From: a virus
DNA length: 23,081 nucleotides
Virus record (IMG/VR): IMGVR_UViG_3300049811_000181
Span: 1-23,081 of that record
Reading direction: 5' to 3' (one strand)
Below, one piece after another: positions 14,844 to 21,252 of this stretch. A model generated the notes under the pieces. It saw nothing but the letters and a program-made list of their open reading frames with translations. It had not been told where the DNA came from and did not search any database. The position numbers and the translations under genes are program-made. Position 1 is the first letter of the stretch. Each line of letters begins with the position of its first letter.

Positions 14844-14863
14844 GCGCCGGGTTGCCCCGGCGC
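14844..14863 (-). promoter_or_regulatory. Perfect 8-bp stem with GCAA tetraloop between head and tail genes
   Basis: On the minus-strand transcript GCGCCGGG and CCCGGCGC pair perfectly around a GCAA (GNRA) loop. It fills most of the 38-nt gap between the capsid-adjacent gene and tail tubular A, just after a TGA and just before the next ATG. There is no U-tract, so it is not a standard intrinsic terminator. A transcript-stabilising or partial-attenuation element at the head/tail boundary is more likely. Confidence 0.6.
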
Positions 14864-14872
14864 CGCCCCTGG

Positions 14873-15292
14873 TCAGGCGTTGTCGATCCACTCCATGCGG
14901 ACGAACAGCCGGCCCGCGGCCGGGAGCGCCGCAACGGTGGTCGTCATGATGATCTGCTCTTCGGCCGCCAGCACCTGGCCCACGGTCGCGGACAGGGAGA
15001 AGTCCTGCCACGCCTCGGTCGCGGTCAGCACCGCCGCCGCGCGGTACTTGCCCGTGGCGCCGACGATGCCGATGGCCACCTGCGCGGTGCCGAGCGTGAC
15101 CGAGGTCAGCAGACCGCCGCGCAGGAAGATGCCGCCGCGCGGGAGGCGAATGGGCACCTGGTAGGTGCCGGTCGCATCCGACGCGAGGGTGAACTCCGCG
15201 AGGCCGATGGACGGCTGCGCCCCGTTGAACTGCACGGGGATGCGCGGCCCGCCGGCCACGAAGGGCGAAGCACCCGCATTGATGAAAGGCAT
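14873..15292 (-). CDS. Capsid-adjacent protein, possible head decoration, 139 aa
   Basis: ATG 15292 follows a strong GAGGAGGAC; the longer frame to 15385 overlaps the capsid and lacks a site. The protein is beta-rich, with alternating hydrophobic strands (AEFTLASDATGTYQVPI, GGIFLRGGLLTSVTLGTAQV, AIGIVGATGKYRAAAVL) and no helical stretches or cysteines. It follows the major capsid gene by 13 nt, the common place for a decoration or head-stabilising protein. I do not recognise a named family, so the role is inferred from position, its strong translation signal and its beta-sandwich look. Confidence 0.7.
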   Translation of the reverse strand: MPFINAGASPFVAGGPRIPVQFNGAQPSIGLAEFTLASDATGTYQVPIRLPRGGIFLRGGLLTSVTLGTAQVAIGIVGATGKYRAAAVLTATEAWQDFSLSATVGQVLAAEEQIIMTTTVAALPAAGRLFVRMEWIDNA

Positions 15293-15305
15293 GTCTTCGT
15301 CCTCC

Positions 15306-16232
15306 TCAGAAGGCCGTCGTGGAGCACTTGATCTCCACCACCCGCGCTTCCTCCAGGCGGGTCGAGCCGAAGCTCGCGCGCGCATGCAGGCGGGTGTTGA
15401 AGTTCACCGTGGGGTCCGGGGCCGCGTTGATCTCGTAGTTGATGAGGCTGCCGAACATCACGCCCGACTTGCCCCAGCACGGGATGCGCCGATGGTTCGA
15501 GCCGTCGAGGTCGAACATCGTGTTGTTCGCCACGCCGTGGAACTGGTTCGGCAGCACGAACCACGTGAAGCCCATGAAGCGCTTGGGCGCGTCGCCGCCG
15601 TCTTCGAGCGGCCGGGCCATGTTGTAGTCGTAGGACCCGTACTCGATCGTGCGCAGCATGGCGCTGATCTCGCGCTGGGTGCACGCGATGTAGAGTTCGT
15701 CCTCATCGGCGCCCACGTCCACCAGCAGCTCGCGCGCGCGGCGCAGCTTGCCGAGCGTGAGGCTGGACGCCACCGCGGTGCCGCCCTCCACGTAGTCCAC
15801 CGCGATCGACTGGCCGGCGGGGAAGTTGACGATGGTCTCGCCGCTCTTGCCCGTCGCCGCGGGGGCGAACATGGCCTCGATGATGGCGCGGTCCATCTGA
15901 CGCTCGAAGGCGTTGGCGAAGGTGCGCGCGTAGGCGGACTGCGGCGAGGTCAGCATGCGCGCGGTGTCCTGCGCGTCGATGATCTCGGAGAGCACGAAGT
16001 CGCGGGCCGCGAGACGGCGGCGCGAGTGCGGCACCTCGGTATAGGGGGTCTTCTGGTGGCGCGCCGTCAGCTCGACGGGCGACACGAGGCCGACCTGATC
16101 CTGGAAGAGGAACTCGCCCGTCATGCTCTCCTGCATGACGGAGGGCAGGAGCTTGCTGCGCTTCTGCTGCGCCAGCTCAAGGACCCGCTCCTTGAACTGG
16201 ACGACCCAATTGCGTTCGATGGTGGTGGACAC
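15306..16232 (-). CDS. Major capsid protein, 308 aa
   Basis: ATG 16232 lies 8 nt after a strong AGGGAGGA. The protein begins MSTTIERNWVVQFKERVLEL and continues with QQKRSKLLPSVM, GEFLFQDQVG and RRRLAARDFVLSEIIDAQDTA-ML-S (cited in part). This reads as the N-terminal and E-loop regions of the HK97-fold capsid group found in BPP-1-type podoviruses (Phage_capsid_2-like). The region around residues 195-215 (TIEYGSYDYNMARPL) and the C-terminal beta segment fit too. It is preceded by the scaffold gene and the 107-nt hairpin leader, and is the first gene after the only sizeable gap in the head block, consistent with separate high-level expression. Confidence 0.85.
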   Translation of the reverse strand: MSTTIERNWVVQFKERVLELAQQKRSKLLPSVMQESMTGEFLFQDQVGLVSPVELTARHQKTPYTEVPHSRRRLAARDFVLSEIIDAQDTARMLTSPQSAYARTFANAFERQMDRAIIEAMFAPAATGKSGETIVNFPAGQSIAVDYVEGGTAVASSLTLGKLRRARELLVDVGADEDELYIACTQREISAMLRTIEYGSYDYNMARPLEDGGDAPKRFMGFTWFVLPNQFHGVANNTMFDLDGSNHRRIPCWGKSGVMFGSLINYEINAAPDPTVNFNTRLHARASFGSTRLEEARVVEIKCSTTAF

Positions 16233-16300
16233 GCGGTCCTCCCTGCGAAACGTCGTGAGACGGATCGGAGGGGTTGCCCGCGATGCGGACCCGCTGCCTT

Positions 16301-16337
16301 GCTGCTACCCGAGCAGCCCTCGGGGGCGCTTTCGCCC
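16301..16337 (-). promoter_or_regulatory. Overlapping alternative hairpins in capsid leader
   Basis: The minus-strand leader of the capsid gene (16233-16339) begins with GGGCG-AAAG-CGCCC (16337-16324). Then come two mutually exclusive 6-bp stems: CCCGAG-GGCTG-CTCGGG (16324-16308) and GCTGCT-CGGGT-AGCAGC (16317-16301), which share GCTGCTCGGG. No U-tract follows. About 70 nt further on is the capsid ribosome-binding site. The arrangement resembles an attenuator or RNA switch, or a processing site, but could be chance in GC-rich DNA. Confidence 0.4.
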
Positions 16338-16339
16338 TG

Positions 16340-16570
16340 TCAGCGGGCCGCCCGGCGGCGGTTGTCCGCGGCGGGCCTGGAAACCCAGGCCCAGTAGCGT
16401 TCGGCCTTGGCGATGATCTCGTCCGGGCCGTCCGCCATGGTGCGCCCCACCAGCGCGGCTTGCAGGCACATCGCGCGCGCCTGCATCACCGCGCCTGCGT
16501 AGGCGCTCTTGCTGCCTGCCGCATTGGCCGGCGCGTCGTCCATCTCTTCGTCGTTGCGCAACGTCGTCAC
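16340..16570 (-). CDS. Hypothetical protein between scaffold and capsid, 76 aa
   Basis: Starts with GTG 16570 overlapping the scaffold stop (GTGA); an in-frame ATG ten codons later is the alternative. Residues 20-65 are helical (YAGAVMQARAMCLQAALVGRTM, in part, then IIAKAERYWAWVSRP). The tail is Arg-rich. There are no recognisable motifs. Small proteins of this shape (acidic start, A-E-RY-W-xW motif) are common in phage head operons and have no known role. Its coupling to the scaffold suggests a low-abundance head assembly factor. Confidence 0.6.
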   Translation of the reverse strand: MTTLRNDEEMDDAPANAAGSKSAYAGAVMQARAMCLQAALVGRTMADGPDEIIAKAERYWAWVSRPAADNRRRAAR

Positions 16571-17391
16571 ACCACGCGCTTGTAGAGCTGCGTGATGCGC
16601 GCCACCGTCTCGCGGTGCGCCGGGTGCAGCGCGTCCTCGTAGGCCGGGCTCGCCTTCAGCGCCTTGATCTCAGCCCGCGGGTCCGCGGACGGCGCACCGC
16701 CGCCGCCCATCCCCGCCGAGCCGTCGTGCGGGCTGATCGCCTCGCCGATGCGGTTCAGCGCGCGCAACAGGTGCACGTTGTTCGACAGCCCGGCCTCGGC
16801 CAGCACCGCCGCCGCCTCAGGGCCGAGCAGCTCCTTGGTGGCGCGCGCCGCCGCCGCCACCTTGCGGTCGTAGAGCGCGCCCCACTCGCCGCGCAGCGCT
16901 TCCTCGGTCGCCACCGCTTCCTGCTGCGCGTGATCGGCCACCATCTTCGCGTAGCGCTCGGCCAGCCCCTGCGCCTGCGCCGGCGTGAGCGCCAGGTCGT
17001 GCGCCCAGTTCGACAGCAGCGTGCCGCTCGCCTCGTTCCACGCGTGCTCCGGCACCCCCTCGGGTACCTTGAGCCCGTAGCCGTCCGGCTTCTCGGGCAC
17101 GCCCAGCGCCTTGCGGTAGGCCGCGATCTCCTCCGGCGCCGCGCCCTCGCCGGGCACCGTGACGCCGCGCTGCCCGATCTTCTTCTCCAGCTCGACGTAG
17201 GACTTCGCCAGCGCGCCGGGGTCGTTGAACTTCTTCAGCGCCGCCGCATCGCGCAGCTCCTCCGGCAGTCCGGCGCGCCAGTCCGCGGCAGCATCGGCCG
17301 GGGCCGCGGCGGGGGCGGGATCGGCCGCCGGGGTATCGGCGGGCGCGGGCGCAGCGGGCGCATCAACGGGCGCGTCGACGGTTTCGCTCAT
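16567..17391 (-). CDS. Scaffold (capsid assembly) protein, 274 aa
   Basis: ATG 17391 overlaps the upstream stop (TGATG). The first 38 residues are an acidic Ala/Pro/Asp-rich tail (DAPAAPAPADTPAADPAPA). Then comes WRAGLPEELRDAAALKKFND followed by ALAKSYVELEKKIG, the usual N-terminal block of podoviral scaffold proteins, and PEEIAAYRKALGVPEKPDGY. A long helical region follows, then a Gly-rich linker (GMGGGGAPSADP) and a basic C-terminal helix ending AHRETVARITQLYKRVV that should bind the capsid subunits. It directs procapsid assembly and then leaves. Position upstream of the capsid fits. Confidence 0.85.
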   Translation of the reverse strand: MSETVDAPVDAPAAPAPADTPAADPAPAAAPADAAADWRAGLPEELRDAAALKKFNDPGALAKSYVELEKKIGQRGVTVPGEGAAPEEIAAYRKALGVPEKPDGYGLKVPEGVPEHAWNEASGTLLSNWAHDLALTPAQAQGLAERYAKMVADHAQQEAVATEEALRGEWGALYDRKVAAAARATKELLGPEAAAVLAEAGLSNNVHLLRALNRIGEAISPHDGSAGMGGGGAPSADPRAEIKALKASPAYEDALHPAHRETVARITQLYKRVV

Positions 17392-17750
17392 CAGCGGCTC
17401 CGCACAGCGTGGCGCGTCATCGTCACCGTCAGGTTGGTCGCCCCATCCCCCGCCGTGACGATCGGCCGCACGAAGCGCGGCGTGCCCGCCAGGTCCCCGC
17501 CGCCGGCCGCCGTGAACGTCGCCGCGCCGGAGGGCTGGAGGCTCATCGCCACCCAGTTGGTGCCGTCGTTGCTGCCCTGGATGGTCAGGCTCCCGCCCGT
17601 GCCGAAGGTGCCCGTGACCGCCACGAAGCTCTCGGCCGGGCCGTCCGACCAGTCGTAGGGCGCACCGTCATCCGTGTTGAGAAGCCCGGTCCAGGTCGAG
17701 ACGACGCTGGATCCGCGGAGCTGCGTGACCGCAATGGCGCGTGTGGGCAT
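17391..17750 (-). CDS. Small beta-rich head-operon protein, 119 aa
   Basis: ATG 17750 follows GGAAGGGGGATAG, one base after the previous stop. The central part (FVAVTGTFGTGGSLTIQGSN, then DGTNWVAM) is a beta-sandwich-type motif, GSLTIQGSNDGTNW, which I recall from many small phage proteins encoded near portals and scaffolds. The C-terminus (PRFVRPIVTAGDGATNLTVTMT) fits the same fold. It could be a minor head or fibre-linked protein; no function is established that I know of. Its stop overlaps the scaffold start. Confidence 0.65.
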   Translation of the reverse strand: MPTRAIAVTQLRGSSVVSTWTGLLNTDDGAPYDWSDGPAESFVAVTGTFGTGGSLTIQGSNDGTNWVAMSLQPSGAATFTAAGGGDLAGTPRFVRPIVTAGDGATNLTVTMTRHAVRSR

Positions 17751-17751
17751 G

Positions 17752-18021
17752 CTATCCCCCTTCCGTGGTGCTGATCGTGGGCGCGGCCATCGCTGCCATG
17801 TGCAGCAGCACCGCGCGCTTCCCCTCGTTGAACGCGGTCAGGTACGGGTCGCCGGGCACGAAGCTGGACGTGCCGCCGTGGCAGAACGCCGTCAGGTCAT
17901 CCCACACCATGCCCGCCGACTGCCCTTCCGGCGGCAGGCAGTTGCGGTAGGCCTGCCGCACCTGATCGTCGCGCGAGACGGTCCACGTGCCGCCCTCGCC
18001 GATCGGCACCGTCCGCGTCAT
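17752..18021 (-). CDS. Bbp19-like phage protein, 89 aa
   Basis: ATG 18021 overlaps the portal stop (ATGA). The sequence matches the short Bbp19 pattern named after Bordetella phage BPP-1: a polar start, VRQAYRNCLPPEGQ, then VWDDLTAFCHGG, DPYLTAFNEGKRAVLLHM. The conserved F/C-tP-G--VL-DL-aFc and TA-nEGkRavlL elements are visible. Its role in the virion is unknown; it sits between portal and scaffold in several podoviruses. Only the family pattern and the position support the call. Confidence 0.7.
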   Translation of the reverse strand: MTRTVPIGEGGTWTVSRDDQVRQAYRNCLPPEGQSAGMVWDDLTAFCHGGTSSFVPGDPYLTAFNEGKRAVLLHMAAMAAPTISTTEGG

Positions 18022-19673
18022 GCCCGCGCCATCCCTTCAACGCCCAGCGCGGCCAGCACGTTCGGCGCCCGCTCCGCCTGCGCCGCAGCACCGGCCAGCG
18101 TCGCCGCCGCGTCCACGCCGGCCGCAGCCTGCTCGGCCTGCGCCGCCTGCGCCATCGCCTGCGCCTCCGCCTGACGATCCGCCACCACCAGCTCGGGCGA
18201 GCGCATCAGATCGCCGGGCAGCCCGAGCGTCTCCGCCACCCGACGCGCGGCTCGGTCGAGGTCGAAATTCTGCACCACCGCCGGCTTGACCGCCGCGATG
18301 GCCTGCACCGCCTCCATGGCGCGCAGAATGCCCTGCGCCTCGGTCGCGCGCTGCGCCCGGGCCAGCGGCGAGACGTATTGCACCGAGACGATGCCGCCCG
18401 CCTCCGCGAGCTGCGCCGGCGCCGGCGGGAACGCGCCGCCCGCCTCCATCACGCCGAAGATCATCTCCAGCAGCGGGTCCAGCACGTCCGCTTGGAGCCG
18501 CACGAGGTTCGGCGCCATCAGCCGCATGCGGTCCTCCTCGCGCTGGAGGATCTCCGTCGCCGTGCGGTTCGGCCGGTCGGGCATCTCCAGCGCCGAGTTC
18601 AGGAAGGCATCGCGGATGGCCTGGCGCTTCGCCTCCATCATCGCGTCCGTCAAGGTGAACGCGCCGCGGTGCTCCATTGGCCGCACCAGCTGGTTGCCGT
18701 TCATGTCCACGGCCCCGTAGATGATCCCGCCCGGCCGAATGCGGATGGGGCCGAGCGCGTTCTCGTCGGGCGCAAGGATGGGCGGGTCCGCGGCCTTCTG
18801 CGACGACACGATGAACGTGCGCGCCATCACGTTCAGCGTCTTCGTGTCCGCGAGCGCCACCATGGCGGGCGAGTAGCCGTAGGGCGTGCCGAGCATCTGC
18901 GCCCACCGGCCCACCACCCACGGGTTGCGGTCGAGCCCGCCCTCTTCCAGCTTGTTCCGGTCGTGCATGCCCACGTAGCAGGACGTGAACGCCTTGCCCC
19001 GGGCGTCGCGCGCGCCGGGCACCCGCTCCTTGTTCGGCCGCACCACGTGCAGGAACTCGAATTCGCGATCCGGCGTGACCTCCATGGCCTTGCAGATCGC
19101 CTCGCCGCAGCGCGTGCCCCAGCGGGCATAGGCCTGCCGCGCCGTCCACTTCCACCGGCGCGACACGAAGTCCACCCGCCCTTCGTCGTCCTCGGCAATC
19201 ACGCAATCCCGCAGCCGCGGCGCCCACCAGCGCATGCGCGTGCCCTCGGGCGCCACGTCCGCGTAGAGCAGCGCCGTGCCATACCGGACCATGGCGCGGT
19301 TGAACTCCAGCATGGCGCCGTAGAACCGCATGCCGTCCGCGCGCAGCTCCGTCAGCATGCGCCGGCCCACCACCTCGCACCACGCGCGGACCTCCTGATC
19401 CGCGCGCAGCGCCTCGGCCTCGGGCTCCAGCGTGAACCACGTGGTGGCCGGATTGGTCAGCAGCGACCACAGCCCATTGGCGAAGTTCTCCGCCGCCGTG
19501 GCCGGCGCGCTGTCGAACTGCTCCAGCCCGCGCAGCTGCCCCACCGCGCGCTGCACCGTGAAGTCGGCTTCGTGCGGCGCGATCAGCTCCGCCACTTCCT
19601 GCCAGCGGAGCATCAGGTTTGCGCGGCTGGAGCGCAGCCGCTCGTCCATCGCGATCATCTCGGCCGGCGTCAT
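18018..19673 (-). CDS. Portal protein (T7-type head-tail connector), 551 aa
   Basis: ATG 19673 overlaps the previous stop (TGATG). The protein carries the connector hallmarks in order: LMLRWQEVAELIAP (residues about 20-33), FDSAPATAAENFANGLWSLLTNPATTWF (53-80, cited in part), FNRAMVRYGTALLYAD, RDCVIAEDDEGRVDFVSRRWKWTARQA (in part), the GYSPAM-ALADTKTLN helix near residue 270, and PPILAPDENALGPIRIRPGGIIY. An Ala/Gln-rich C-terminal barrel helix (VADRQAEAQAMAQAAQAEQA) closes it. Twelve copies are expected to form the DNA channel at one capsid vertex, docking terminase during packaging and tail tubular A later. The length is close to T7 gp8 (536). Confidence 0.92.
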   Translation of the reverse strand: MTPAEMIAMDERLRSSRANLMLRWQEVAELIAPHEADFTVQRAVGQLRGLEQFDSAPATAAENFANGLWSLLTNPATTWFTLEPEAEALRADQEVRAWCEVVGRRMLTELRADGMRFYGAMLEFNRAMVRYGTALLYADVAPEGTRMRWWAPRLRDCVIAEDDEGRVDFVSRRWKWTARQAYARWGTRCGEAICKAMEVTPDREFEFLHVVRPNKERVPGARDARGKAFTSCYVGMHDRNKLEEGGLDRNPWVVGRWAQMLGTPYGYSPAMVALADTKTLNVMARTFIVSSQKAADPPILAPDENALGPIRIRPGGIIYGAVDMNGNQLVRPMEHRGAFTLTDAMMEAKRQAIRDAFLNSALEMPDRPNRTATEILQREEDRMRLMAPNLVRLQADVLDPLLEMIFGVMEAGGAFPPAPAQLAEAGGIVSVQYVSPLARAQRATEAQGILRAMEAVQAIAAVKPAVVQNFDLDRAARRVAETLGLPGDLMRSPELVVADRQAEAQAMAQAAQAEQAAAGVDAAATLAGAAAQAERAPNVLAALGVEGMARA

Positions 19674-20098
19674 CAGCCGAGCCTCTGGAGCCGGGGATAA
19701 GCCACCGATCGGCCCACCGTCTCGCGCGCGTTGGCCATGGCGCCCGCCACCACCGTCGAGGCCCGGCCCGTGCGCTGCGCCGTCGCCTCGCGCTGCCCGG
19801 CCGCCGCCGCTGCATCGTTCGCCGCCCGGCTGTCCGCCGTGGTGCCGCCGTCGCGCATCAGCGACGCCGAGCGGATCGCCTCCAGCGCCGCCGCCTGCGA
19901 CTGCTGAAGCGCCTGCATCGTGGCGCCCCGTTCCGCCTCGCGCTGCTGCGCCGCCAGCTGATCGGCCGCGTCGCGCCGGCGGCGGTCTTCCTCCAGCGCC
20001 CGCGCCCGGTTCTCGGCCTCCAGCCCCGCGAGATTGGCCTGGATGATCATCTGCGTCGCGTTCTGCTGCGCCGCCCGCTTGCTGCCGCCGCCTGCCAT
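19673..20098 (-). CDS. Ala/Gln/Arg-rich protein upstream of portal, 141 aa
   Basis: ATG 20098 overlaps the previous stop (TGATG); the longer frame upstream is shadow of the GNAT-like gene. Residues 5-95 form one long, charged helix (AANLAGLEAENRARALEEDR-type composition: Q, A, E, R) with coiled-coil character. A Ser/Thr/Ala-rich tail follows, ending SVAYPRLQRLG. It has no cysteine and no catalytic motif. Proteins of this kind upstream of the portal may be internal head or ejection-related proteins, but this is a guess from composition only. Confidence 0.6.
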   Translation of the reverse strand: MAGGGSKRAAQQNATQMIIQANLAGLEAENRARALEEDRRRRDAADQLAAQQREAERGATMQALQQSQAAALEAIRSASLMRDGGTTADSRAANDAAAAAGQREATAQRTGRASTVVAGAMANARETVGRSVAYPRLQRLG

Positions 20099-20595
20099 CA
20101 GCCCTTGATCCTCACCAGCATGGCCGCGTCCCGGCCGTCCACGCACAGCCCGCGCATCGTCTCGCGGTCCAGCAGCCCGCCCGAACGGGCGAACCGCATG
20201 GCTTGGGGATCGCAGCCCACCACCAGCGCCTGCGCGCGGCGCACGTCGGGGCTCGCAAGCATCGCCGGCCGCAGCACCTCGCGCGCCCAGCGGTAGGCGG
20301 TGCGCCACACCTCGGGCCATGCCGCCGTCGCGTGCAGCCAGATCGTCCAGACCCCAGGAATGGGACACGCCAGCGCACCGAGCGCGGCTTGTGGCTCGCC
20401 CGCGCCGTCGCGGATCACCGCACCCCACCGGCTGCCCATAAGCGCCCCGGCGGCCTGGTCGGGATTGGAAAGGAGCAGTTCGCCCGTCAATGCGTAGTGC
20501 TCCAGCTGATCGCGCGGCCTCGCCCTGCGGATCACGTCGAGCAGCGCGTCAGCTTCCAGCGGCGTGCAGCGGGCGAGCCACGTTCGGCCGTGCAT
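20098..20595 (-). CDS. GNAT-like protein (DUF2833/T7 gp13-like?), 165 aa
   Basis: ATG 20595 overlaps the previous stop (TGATG). The layout (an N-terminal helix with LEADALLDVIRRARPRDQLEHYALTG, in part; a strand pair SRWGAVIRDGAGEPQAALGA; then PGVWTIWLHATAAWPEVWRTAYRWA; and a C-terminal GCDPQAMRFARSGGL) follows the acyltransferase-like fold of small phage proteins near the portal, where G-xP-a-G-----g--W-i-a---- and -W----GF-- are typical. The acetyl-CoA loop (R-Q-x-G-x-G/A) is not present, so activity is doubtful. It may correspond to T7 gp13, which is needed for the internal core. Confidence 0.5.
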   Translation of the reverse strand: MHGRTWLARCTPLEADALLDVIRRARPRDQLEHYALTGELLLSNPDQAAGALMGSRWGAVIRDGAGEPQAALGALACPIPGVWTIWLHATAAWPEVWRTAYRWAREVLRPAMLASPDVRRAQALVVGCDPQAMRFARSGGLLDRETMRGLCVDGRDAAMLVRIKG

Positions 20596-20789
20596 CACGC
20601 GGGCGCCGCTTCGCAAGCGTCGCGGTGTTGCGCAACGCCGACAATGCCCGCCCGCCAGTAGGTCGCGCGGTCGAAGGGCAGCCCCCGCGCGCGCAGGTCC
20701 GCGGCGATCAGCTTCCACGCCTCGCCCGCCCGGCGGCGCGCTGCCACTTCGTCCAGCAGCTCCGGCGTGATGGAGGAGGGGCGGGGCAT
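20595..20789 (-). CDS. Short HTH-like protein, 64 aa
   Basis: ATG 20789 overlaps the previous stop (TGATG). The product (SITPELLDEVAARRRAGEAW, KLIAADLRARGLPFDRATYW, RAGIVGV) reads as helix, turn, helix, with a DNA-binding type KLIAADL-x-RG core like resolvase or Hin-type HTH segments. Its C-terminus is short and includes a single Cys. At the start and stop it is tightly coupled to its neighbours. Its role in the late operon is unknown; a regulator or a terminase accessory factor are possibilities. Below 100 residues, so support rests on the overlapping junctions and the motif. Confidence 0.55.
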   Translation of the reverse strand: MPRPSSITPELLDEVAARRRAGEAWKLIAADLRARGLPFDRATYWRAGIVGVAQHRDACEAAPA

Positions 20790-21154
20790 CAGGGCGTGCC
20801 CTCCGCCACCGCCACGTCCGGCGCCGCCTCCCACTTGCCGCACCAGTCCGCCGGCCGAACCTCGGGCCAAGCGGTCCCCGTCGGGTGAAACCACACCGGC
20901 GGGTTCACCGCGCACCGCGCGCCGCGCCGAAACCGGCAGTTCCAGCACGTGGCCGGATACGCCGGCAGCAGGTCGGTTCCGTCGTCCGCCGCCAGCGCCG
21001 CCTCGATCCGCGCCGCCAGCGGCGATGCCGCATCCACCGCCACCACCAGCGCCCCCGCGAAGGTGGCCGGCAGCGGGATCGCTCGGCCCGTGCTGGCGCT
21101 GAGCGCAGCCGCGTCCGAAAGCGCAGCCCACAGCGTCTCGGGTGTCGTCGTCAT
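20789..21154 (-). CDS. Phage protein with C-terminal CxxC...C...DWCG motif, 121 aa
   Basis: ATG 21154 overlaps the stop of the 33-aa gene (ATGA). The N-terminal part is Ala-rich (residues 1-60), then PAYPATCWNCRFRRGARCAV, NPPVWFHPTGTAWPEVRPADWCGKWE. The ordered set CxxC, C, C with WPxVxPxDWCGxW recurs, from memory, in small proteins of many phages and prophages. A metal or Fe-S site is plausible. Function is not established. It sits between terminase and portal blocks and overlaps both neighbours. Confidence 0.65.
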   Translation of the reverse strand: MTTTPETLWAALSDAAALSASTGRAIPLPATFAGALVVAVDAASPLAARIEAALAADDGTDLLPAYPATCWNCRFRRGARCAVNPPVWFHPTGTAWPEVRPADWCGKWEAAPDVAVAEGTP

Positions 21155-21252
21155 CCGCATGTCCCCCACAGCATGGCGGCCAGCAGCACCGCCCATGTCA
21201 GCCCCAGCGCCGCCCACGTGCCCGCGACAAGCGCCCGATCCGCCCGGTTCAT
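21151..21252 (-). CDS. 33-residue single-pass membrane peptide
   Basis: A very short gene tucked between large terminase and the Cys-motif protein. Its ATG 21252 overlaps the terminase stop (TGATG) and its TGA overlaps the next start (ATGA). The peptide (MNRADRALVAGTWAALGLTW, then AVLLAAMLWGTCG) has a positively charged start and one hydrophobic stretch (residues about 8-30), i.e. a membrane anchor with an N-in orientation. Overlaps at both ends and the sensible peptide support it as real. Role unknown; small phage inner-membrane peptides often act in lysis timing, exclusion or host takeover. Confidence 0.55.
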   Translation of the reverse strand: MNRADRALVAGTWAALGLTWAVLLAAMLWGTCG

